From Labia minor (Eukaryota; Arthropoda; Insecta; Dermaptera; Spongiphoridae): DNA of 64,000 nucleotides. A model generated the notes under the pieces. The model was not told the origin of the DNA, did not search any database, and saw only the letters and a program-made list of their open reading frames with translations. Both the position numbers and the translations under genes were made by a program. Of the stretch, positions 55,586 to 64,000 are shown piece after piece (within the stretch, counting starts at the first letter, position 1; the number at the start of each line of letters is the position of its first letter). The stretch is from assembly GCA_963082975.1 (NCBI GenBank), contig OY720346.1, positions 29,940,720 through 30,004,719 on the forward strand. Direction: 5' to 3'.

Positions 55586-57650
55586 TTTTAAAAATTATAA
55601 TGATAAAATTATTTAAAAACTTTATTGAACCTCACTCATCTATTAAAAAAATAAAAAAAGAATTATTTTCACATAATTATAATATAATTCCATGAAAGAT
55701 AAAAATAATATTATTCAATATAATCAGTTAAGTATTTTAAAAATAATCACAGATTTCTATAAAAATCTATATGCATCAAATATTACTCACAACCAGACTA
55801 ACTGTCCAAAACATTTGGAGGAAAATATTCCACCAATCCTAGAATCTGAAATTTCAATTATAATTAAAAACAAATAAATTAGCGGGAAGTGATGGCATTA
55901 AAAATGAAAATTTAAAATTCGCCCAAGAATTATAAAACCACTCACTTTAAAAAAGGCAACCGAAATGACATCAACAATTATAGACCAATTACACTATCTT
56001 CTAGCTTGGGAAAAATATTCATAAAATATTGGAATATCTATTAAAGAACATAATGAAATTTAACCAACCAATAGAACAAGTCGTCTTTAAATCTGGATTT
56101 TCTACAAACAATCACCTGCAAGTTATCAATTAGAAAAGTCTTGAATATCAATTAGATATATTTTTCGCATTTCAGGTCTATAAAAATGCATTTGAAAGTC
56201 CATGCTCCCCCAAGAGATTAATCCAAGTTACATGTCAATAATCCAAAATATTTACACAAGTTCCAATGCAAGAATAATCCTAGATCAGAATTAATCGTGG
56301 TGTTAAACAGGGCGATCTTCTATTCCCGGCACTATTCAACTATGCCCTCGAAAACAGGTTCAAGAAAACTAAAATGGACTAATAAAGGAGTCAATATATC
56401 TGTAAAATACATATACAATCTTAGATTCGCCGCCGAACTCGTTCTTCAAAGGAACAACTGAAGGAAATGATAATGGAGTTTAATATTAAAAATAAAACAA
56501 TTGGGCTAGAAATTAATTATAAAAAATCTACATTTATTTCAAATAAATTAAAGCCAAACATCATATTGGAAAAAAGGAGGCAGGGTAGCCGAGAGCGTTG
56601 GATACCAACTTTCCACGCAAGAAGTCGGAGTTCGATTCCAACTAAGAACAAAAATTTTCAATTTAATTTAACATCAGCTGCCTCCGGCAAGCCCCACCAT
56701 GGATGTCACCTTGTCGTGTTGGGGGGCTTCGACTTAACTAAAAAAACATCCACGTCTCGGAGATGAGACTAGCAATCTACTCAAGAGACGCAAATCACAA
56801 TTGCTCAAAGAACCACACACAGCCTCGAAAATTGGAATGATTAACACATTGACGACACGGCAACGAACCTATTAGGGCAAATGGGTTAAGATTCGCCGTA
56901 AAAATGGAACGAACACGTAGGAAGAGCCAACGCGGAAGGGCTCTTGAGAATATAGCCCGGGATGGAAGGCCAGCAACACAATTGACCAAGCCACCGAAAA
57001 AATGGGCTGACTGCTGGGCGTACTCTTCCCAAAAAAGACCTGAGGATAGTGAAGAAGAACAGGCCTTAGGCCTATAATAGAAGAAGAAGAAGAAGAAGAT
57101 CATATTGGAAGATAACGGATCAAATATAGAATATAAGTCTGAAATCATTTATTTGGGCCAAATAATTAATTTTGAAAATAGAACTGTTAAAGAAATTATA
57201 AGAAGAATCAACTTGGGATGGAACAAATTTTGCTACACAAATATCGATCGAATTTCCAAAATAGAAATTTAAAAAAAAATTTGTCATTACAGAAAAATAT
57301 CTAATAAACTAAAGACGACACAAAGGGCGTAGTAAGGAGCTTCCTAAATATTAAAAGAAAAGATAGAGTCAATAATGAATATACAAAAAAATACGATTAC
57401 CAAATATAACAAAAGAAATAAGAAAATTAAAATGGAAATGGGCAGGTCACATAGCAAGACTAAACGACAAAAGATGGACGAAGGTAGTGATGGAATGGTG
57501 TCCTATTGAGGAAAAAAGAAGACAAGGAAGATAACACAAGAGATGGTACGATGATACTAAGATGAAACGAGTGGAAGAACTGCCAGAGAAATTTGGAAAG
57601 AAATGGGAGAGACCTATGCCCAAAACAGGCTTAATAAATATTTAAATAAT
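55586..57650 (+). pseudogene. RTE-like LINE reverse-transcriptase pseudogene, interrupted by a SINE
   Basis: The element would copy its RNA into a nicked chromosomal target. Readable segments in order: a pre-RT linker in the 61-codon frame at 55692-55877 (FYKNLYAS, PPILESEISIIIKNK), SGSDGIKNE, the INNYRPITLSSSLGKIF block (RT motif 2 region, about 55970), FNQPIEQVVFKSGFSTNNH, and a much decayed active-site region. After the SINE (56572-57098) come KWKWAGHIARLNDKRWTKVV near 57430, GRPP-like RWYDD and GETYAQNRLNKYLNN near 57605. This order is typical of RTE-like elements. It is more diverged from, and a different lineage than, the LINE fragments in the Helitrons. No endonuclease domain is visible. 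Stops and shifts are numerous. Confidence 0.85.
56572..57098 (+). mobile_element. tRNA-derived SINE (527 bp) with 12-bp target duplication
   Basis: It is flanked by perfect ATCATATTGGAA at 56560-56571 and 57099-57110. The head has an A box TAGCCGAGAGCG (56586) and a B box GAGTTCGATTCC (about 56628-56639), 43 bp apart, as in pol III promoters. A long body follows, whose last part, read as protein, resembles the C-terminus of a LINE (KPPKKWADCWAYS). It ends in a GAA-repeat tail (57079-57098). It would be transcribed by RNA polymerase III and mobilised by a LINE. Confidence 0.92.
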
Positions 57651-58991
57651 TATTATTTTTATTTGTTTATATGTAAATATTAAAATGTATCATAAAAAGG
57701 CTTAAATAAATAAATACAAATGCATGGTCTAATAATGTTCATATAAGAAAAAAGAGTATAGGTAGGACATGAAGACAATAAGAAGGGTTCCATAATCCCT
57801 ATATTACTATGATTACAAAATTTTGGTATTGAAGTGAGTGATGTTTTTCATGCTGAATATTTAATTTATAACACAATCTAATTCTAGAAAGCTAAAAAAG
57901 CAAAGGAAAAAATTTTTAAAAAATTTTAAAGAGAAGGTACGAAACAAACTATTCTTGTAATACAATCTAATATACAAGCTTCTTACTAATAAACTGTTAA
58001 CAAACAAAACCATTATATTCTCCAAAAATGGTTCATACTTAAAAGCTGTGTCTTTTTTAACGAACACCGGTCGGAACAGTAAATTTTACCTTCAGCTCAG
58101 AAAATTATTTTTGAAAAAGAAAAAAGAAAATAGAGTTTTAATAAAAAAAGTAAATGTAAAGTGCATAATTTACTAGCAAGTGGGAAATGATTAGACTCTA
58201 ATTAATCAGGTTCTTGCAATTATTCCATAAAAATAAATACTTAGTTTAACAAATGACAGAGTTTGTTCATAGTGACAATTAAATTATAAACAAGAAGCCA
58301 GGCATGACTGGTTGATGAATAAAATTCGACAAGAATAAATCTAATAAACTCTTGATTCCGAAAATTACTAATGTATAATATAAGAAAAAGTTTGTTTGAT
58401 TGTTTGTATTGATTCCAAAATATCTAAGAATTAGCCTATGATGGAAGATATTCCGAATTTGATGAAGATCAATTTAGGATGATTCTTCAACCTCCGATCA
58501 CCAATATCCAGAATAATTCTTTGATTTAGTTAGTTAATGACATTAAATGATTTTTCTGTTTTTTAAAGTATTTATGATATAATGTCTAAAAATTGTACGT
58601 TAGAGAATAAAGCAGAATTTATTATGATAATTTTAGTTTTTTTCTAATGAATTCTCAAAAAATTTAAATTGATAAAAATGTAAAAAAGTTAACCATCCCT
58701 TAGTCACACTATACATTCTATATTATTAAAGTTACTTCTTAATTCTAAGCGCTTTTTACTTTTAAATTAATTAATAATATTTAATAAATTTAATTAATTA
58801 AAACTATAACGAAAGAAAAGTTATTTAATTAGTTATAAAAATTATCAATATATCTTACACAAATTAAATGTATTATGGATTGTAAATATATGAGTACACG
58901 TTTCGATTTTCAGGCTCTAAAACCTCTAATTAATTTCTGAATTAAACTACAATCATTTTACTCATTTTCAATATCAGAAATATAAATAAAT

Positions 58992-59022
<31 letters not shown>

Positions 59023-60733
59023 TTTAAAATTAAATAGATAAAGATTAAATAGACAGAGTCGGTGAAACACAAATCTATAATTATTATAATTTTATATCAG
59101 AATTTAAAACAAAAACAAAAAAAAAAATATAAATATAAAAAACTTTTTTTTTTAAATATTTTGAAATAAAATTATATGGTTGGTGTTTTATCATCGAATC
59201 ATTGAATCTTTAATTTGATTTTAAAAGTAAAAAAAAAAACTGAAGAAATAATAATAATAAATTTGGGAAAATCATTCATTCATTTGTTGTTGTTGCATGT
59301 GATGCTATACTTTGACCAAAAAATTGTTTTCTCTTTCTCTTTCTCACTCATTTCGAATGATATTTTTTTTAATTCCCTAGGCTTGGCAGAACGATTACTA
59401 AAGCAATATCATAGAGAGAGATCTCTCTTTTCTCATTAGGAATGCTTCTTTCTCTCTCTCTCTCACTCATTCAAATAAATGGTTTAAATCTCCACTTGAA
59501 AGTAATGATTATCTTTTTAGATTTGATTTGATTTATTTTTTTAAAAGCTACACATTTGAATATATATATATATAAGTTTGCATGTGACTTTGGGGTCGAT
59601 TGGACCTGTACAATCCCATCCTCCCCATCTTTCTCCCATCCCCGAAACTTCACTTCCACCCCTCGCATATAAAAATTTCTACTATTATATATCTTAAGGA
59701 ATTCCAATCATATTTAAAATCAAAGACAACCGGACCTGGCTATTAAACAGAAGCCTTACGAAGGAAAATTGTAATCATTCGCCCAAATATTATTATAGGT
59801 TGTTAAAGTTTTATAAAATGCAAATTATAAAAAAAAAGGTAGAGTGTGATTGTATGATTAGTCAGTATGCCTGAGGGTGGAGCCTGCGCCTCCTCGTGAG
59901 TCTACCTCCCCCCTCCCTCTTCCACCAATCCAACTCCCTTATTTGCATTATTATAATGGTTGATGTTTTCTCAGCATTCGATCTTAGCTACTGGTAAATG
60001 ACTGGTTTCAGACCGATCAAACTATCCATTATAAGGAATAAAAATTGAAATAGGATCGGCCTGTCGTGTCTCGTAACGCGCCAGTTGAGAGGTAAACCGC
60101 ATCCTAAACAATCACATTTTTTTTTTATAAATATGCCCTTTTTAAGATGAACGATTTTATAAACATAAACGTAATCATTAACTTTAATCACTGAATATAT
60201 ATATTTACTAATATAAATGAAAAAAGCCTTACAAGTAGGATTAATTCCTTATATTATCAACTCAACTACTTGAGATAATGAAAAAAAATTAATTATTTTT
60301 AATATTAAAAGCTTAAATCAATTTTTGAAATCATTAATGAAAAATATATAATTTAAGTATTTTGAATTTTACTAAATATAGATTGGATATTAACAATCTA
60401 CATACTAATGAAAAGAGGAGGTTTTTAATTTATGTTATGAATGTTCGATGTGTTCCCCTTGAGGAAAGGGAAATAAATATCTATGCTGTAACTAAGTTGT
60501 TAGTGCCAAAAGAGGAGAGAAAGACATGTCTTGTGTTATGTTCGTGGTTGAAGAAAGTGTATCTAAATACTAGGCGTATGTGAAATAATTATAAAAAGAA
60601 TACTTGCTGGATGAACGATTCAGGAAGCAAACACAGTAACTTTTTATACTTTTTTGCTATTTTCTTTTGTCGTTAATCCTCAAATTTGTTGTTAGTTTAT
60701 GTTTATCCATTATGTATTATTAGGAATAAATAT
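57651..60733. other. AT-rich DNA without recognisable gene
   Basis: It contains (TA)n at 58999-59022, CT runs at 59330 and 59448-59465, a more complex patch at 59860-60090 and a 73-codon plus frame (60362-60583; contains RCVPLEEREINIYAV) with no recognised family. Nothing could be assigned. Confidence 0.5.
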
Positions 60734-61579
60734 GGAGTGTCTCCGCTCGATTATCTCGCAAATTTGAATTGGAATAATTTACATATTAACATATATTTAA
60801 ATTAAATTAATTATAAATTATAAATTAAAATTAATAAATATATAGTAAACCAGCGCGAATTTGGCTCTTTGATGATGGTACCACGTATCGTGCTGACGCG
60901 TGATTTGAAGTGTTAAAAAATTAATTCCTATACTTTCAACGATTCAATCAAGCTGAAATTCTATATATAGGAGTTTTATACAATTTTTAATCATGTGAAA
61001 AACTATTAAACATATATCTTTATTTTTACGGATAGAGAAACAAAAATGAAAACGTGGTAAAAGTTTATAGAAAACTATGAATTTTGAATAATGCCCGTGT
61101 ACCAGATTTCATTATTCTAGCTCAAACCGTTTTTGCGTAATCTTGTGTACATGCATACATACCCACAGACATACATACCCATAGTCTTTCAGCGATTGAA
61201 TCAAACTGAAATTCTATATATAGCAGTTTTATACAATTATTAATCATGTGAAAAATTATCAAACATATATCTTTATTTTTACGGCACTTTAGAAGAAAAA
61301 AAATCAAAACGTTGTAGGTAATGACCCTCTTCCGGTTGAGCTACATTTTTCAAAAGTTGATAGAAAACTATGAATTTTGAATAATGCCCATGTACCAAAT
61401 TTCATCATTCTAGCTCAAACCGTTTTTGCGTAATTTTGGTTACATACATACACACACACAGACATTTTTCTCAACCTTAGTGAAAATGATTCAGGAACCT
61501 TCAAAACGCATAAAAACATCAAAATCTCAACATTGAAAATTTTCGTGATCGCAATACTATCTCTTACGAGATAGTAATA
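60734..61579 (+). repeat. Family B, copy 2, with an internal 253-bp duplication
   Basis: It has the same start (GGAGTGTCTCC) and end (TACTATCTC-TTAC-GAGATAGTA hairpin) as 3080-3674. The segment starting CTTTCAACGATTC at 60933 recurs as CTTTCAGCGATTG at 61186, so the middle is present twice. The two internal copies have diverged. The first lacks the CCTCTTCCGGTTGAGC block. Confidence 0.8.
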
Positions 61580-62100
61580 ATCAAAGGTATTTTAAGGTAG
61601 TTCAACGAGATTATTTTGAATATTTGCTATTTAATCCTGTTCATATTAATAAGATCTTACTGATATTTTTTGTAAAAAATAATAAATGATGAAAAGTGGC
61701 AATTCCGGTTAGCCAATTGTCACCAAATTGCCGCTTAAATTTCTATCTAATATACAGGTTATAATCTTTGACCTATTCTGTTCACATGCATAGAGAGTAA
61801 ATTGTTATTTTCGACTCAAGGGATTTCAAAACATTTATTTCTGTTGAAAATTCGAATTCAAATTTTTAACTGATCGCAATATATCCCTTTATTACGATGA
61901 TGATAAAATCAATCGTATATATATGTATATAGGTATAAGTATGTAAAAGTAAAAATATATTGGATTTGTGTTGTCAGTTTTATTACAAATGTTTTTAAAT
62001 ATCAAAAATAATAATAATAAATTAAATTTTTACAAAAAGTAGAAAGAAATCAAGAAAATTTGAATCAAATTTTTTTTTTATTATATTTATATTTCTAAAA
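61580..62100. other. AT-rich DNA without recognisable gene
   Basis: Nothing supported. Confidence 0.5.
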
Positions 62101-62655
62101 TATATATCTATTATAATAAAAGCAAGTGTAATGTGTCTGTCTGACCGAGCACTCCAGCCAAATCTATCGCACGCAGGGACCTGGAATTTTTTACATGGAA
62201 GCACAAAGGGGCTGGCCACCAGACCTCGAAGCCCGATTTTCGATTTTTGAATTGAAGACCTTAGAGCGAAACAGTGGTAAGCCACAAAATCAAAATGTTG
62301 AGATATTGCAGTTTAAAGTTTAGAGAAAAGATAGAAAACATTGGGTTTACTGCATATATTTCAAATTTGCTCAATATGTTTTATCAGTAAAGGGAAAAAG
62401 TCAGCAACTATTATTTCTTATATATATATAATTAAGAATAAAACAATTTTCTACAAAAGTGGCTTACCATTGTTTCGCTCTAAGGTCTTCAATTAGAAAA
62501 ATTTTAAAAAAATTATAAAGAATATAGTATAGGCGGGTAGTGGAAATTATGTAGAACAAAAATATGTCAATAGAGGCGCTGGTGGCGATAATTTGGCGGT
62601 AATTTAAATTCTGAGCAATGTGCAGATAAAAATCTTTTTATATATCTATTGATAT
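62101..62655 (-). mobile_element. Helitron-like unit with a long internal inverted repeat
   Basis: The right edge in reverse complement (TAGATATATAAAAAGA, then ATCTGCACATTGCTCAGAA) is a diverged version of the Helitron 5' end seen at 9149, 9889, 29240 and 37241. The left edge TCTATTATAATAAAAGCAAG with GTGTCTGTCTGACCGAGC is another common arthropod Helitron-type start, so two families may be joined. Inverted arms lie at 62250-62285 and 62459-62494 (35 of 36 bp). No CTAG end found. Confidence 0.55.
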
Positions 62656-62934
62656 TTACAATATCTCAATTGATCTTATTGGCCTTTTAAACTTTGAAAA
62701 CATTCACATTACGGCTATAATTTAATACTATTAATTTTTAAGATTATGTGAGTAAATTATTTTAATTAAGAAAATTTGATCTCATAATTGGATTTTCACG
62801 TAAGATTTTAATATATAACATATTTTATAATACTATTTTTATAGTAGTTTAGTGTTATGCTAATTTTATATTTTATTTTTATTTTGTTTACTTTGATTTT
62901 TTTTAAATAAATTAATAACATTTAAAGTAGCATA
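62656..62934. other. AT-rich DNA without recognisable gene
   Basis: Nothing supported. Confidence 0.5.
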
Positions 62935-63497
62935 AAAAAAATTAATCGAGGCAGGAAAATTGATGGGGTTTGAAATTAATAGTGATAAGACAAAATAATT
63001 AGTATCAGAGAGAATAATATTTGCAAAGAATTTAAATCGAGGTTGCAATCTGGAAATTATTATCAAAGGGGATCAAAATTATTAAATTATTAATTGTATT
63101 ATATGGGTGGGAGGCATGGTCTATAACCCTGGGAGATGAGAATAGATTCAGAGTATTTGAGAATAGGATTCTTCCCAGCATTTATGGACCAAAGAAAGAT
63201 GAGGACACCGGGGAATGGCGGAGACTGCATAACAAGGAATTGCATGACCTCTATGCATCTCTAGATATAGTTAGGGTTATAAAAGCGAGAAGGCTGGGAT
63301 CGGCAGGGCACATGGCTAGAATGGGAGAGGAAAAATGTATTGGTGGGGAGTTCGATTGAAAAACGTCTGTGTGGAAGACCAATTGGGAACAGGGTGGACA
63401 ATGTAGGAAGGAACGTGAGAGAGATGGGACAGGTTAGGAGTTGGTTATAGCTCAGAATAGGGACACTCGGGGAGCGGGGGTACAGGGGGCGGCGAGT
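62935..63497 (+). pseudogene. RTE-like LINE fragment ending in Helitron 3' sequence
   Basis: Well-preserved stretches read MGFEINSDK, LYGWEAWSITLGDENRF (about 63097-63148), an IYGPKKDEDTGEWRRLH block and RRLGSAGHMARMGEE (about 63286-63330). They match the LINE cargo of the Helitrons, here with a deletion before LYGW. After GGGACACTCGGG the sequence continues GAGCGGGGGTACAGGGGGCGG (63474-63494), the inner part of the Helitron 3' end, without the (GATA)n tail or CTAG. Frames are broken. Confidence 0.8.
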
Positions 63498-63679
63498 ATC
63501 ATAATAAATATATAAATATTTAAATTACTAATTTATACACATATACGAAAAAGAAAATAAGATTGAAATTTAAATTAAATATCGGTAAATTATATTAATT
63601 TTTACAATACATATATCTATTTTTACATATATATTATTATTATCAGATTTATCAGGGATATAATCACGTATTTTTGTGA

Positions 63680-64000
63680 GATTGTTTTCTCGATTGTTTT
63701 CTCGCCATTTTCAAGAGATTAATTTAGGTGGGAGTATTTTTGGGATTCTGGGTCTTAGTCTGTGTGACCAAAGGTTAATATCGGGATTTTGGGTTGATAG
63801 GTTGGGTGGTTTTGTACTCACTGCGTTGCTGTAGAGCTCCGAAGAATCCTGTGCAATCCTGAGACCGGCACACGTCCGCACTGGACAACGTTGGCCCCGG
63901 GCTGTTGTCCAGTGCGGACGTGTGCCAAAAAATACTCCCACCTAAATTAATCTCTTGAAAATGGCGCCAAAATGGATGCCGAAACGTCGAGAAAACAATC
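63680..64000. repeat. Nested foldback element, running off the window
   Basis: Three inverted arm pairs are nested: GATTGTTTTCTCG (63692-63704) with CGAGAAAACAATC (63988-64000); a 38-bp arm at 63704-63741 with its inverse at 63927-63966; and a perfect 23-bp GC-rich arm at 63867-63889 with 63904-63926 around a 14-nt loop. GATTGTTTTCTC is tandemly doubled at the left. There is no coding frame. The 76-codon minus frame is incidental. Confidence 0.85.

Noticed and set aside
56467..57148. 99-codon plus and 117-codon minus frames
   Set aside because: They cross the LINE/SINE boundary or are antisense to the SINE. The motifs belong to the underlying elements.

Overview
This is a very AT-rich (by eye about three quarters A+T) stretch of an animal nuclear genome. 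It holds no recognisable host gene, rRNA or functional tRNA. The repeat content is what identifies it: Helitrons, four lineages of mariner-type DNA transposon, hAT MITEs, RTE-like LINE debris, tRNA-derived SINEs, a Bel/Pao LTR retrotransposon and many (TA)n microsatellites. This mix fits an invertebrate, most likely an arthropod, but the species cannot be fixed from the sequence. The window is either intergenic or inside a very large intron. Almost everything that can be explained is mobile DNA, much of it nested.

Layout. 0.5-1.2 kb: an RTE-like LINE fragment split by a 184-bp hAT MITE. 3.1-5.5 kb: three dispersed families in a row, called here B (3080-3674), A (3677-4299) and C (4836-5453). 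5.9-6.3 kb: a second hAT MITE. 8.8-9.9 kb: two Helitron pieces head to tail. 10.9 kb: a 108-bp foldback. 11.5-12.6 kb: a broken mariner with both terminal inverted repeats. 13.6-18.5 kb: the centrepiece, a Bel/Pao element with two 978-bp LTRs and a 5-bp target duplication. It keeps a long Gag-protease reading frame but has no reverse transcriptase, RNase H or integrase, and a 489-bp hAT element sits in its protease. 18.7-29.2 kb: mostly featureless AT-rich DNA with microsatellites, a GC-rich island (22.6-23.1 kb), a tandem duplication, fragments of A and RTE, and a SINE-like unit.

29.2-30.5 and 35.5-37.2 kb: two Helitrons carrying the same RTE-like fragment at the same internal junction. Between them lie a gypsy-like LTR fragment, a C relative and an A copy. 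37.6-38.6 kb: a tRNA-like unit, another Helitron 5' end and another A copy. 39.6-47.1 kb: three more mariner-type remnants and a large rearranged C cluster (44.3-46.0 kb). 51.4-52.1 kb: an inverted A copy. 53.1-53.5 kb: a hAT-type MITE. 55.6-57.65 kb: an RTE-like reverse-transcriptase pseudogene holding a 527-bp tRNA-SINE with a 12-bp target duplication. 60.7-61.6 kb: a second B copy. 62.1-63.5 kb: a Helitron-like unit with a long hairpin and another RTE fragment ending in Helitron 3' sequence. 63.7-64.0 kb: a nested foldback running off the window.

No host pathway can be assigned. The most informative observations are the Gag-only Bel/Pao element with apparently identical LTRs, the composite Helitrons with LINE cargo, a dispersed family that brings a pair of perfect TGACGTCA sites 20 bp apart to each locus, and a short module shared by several otherwise unrelated families.
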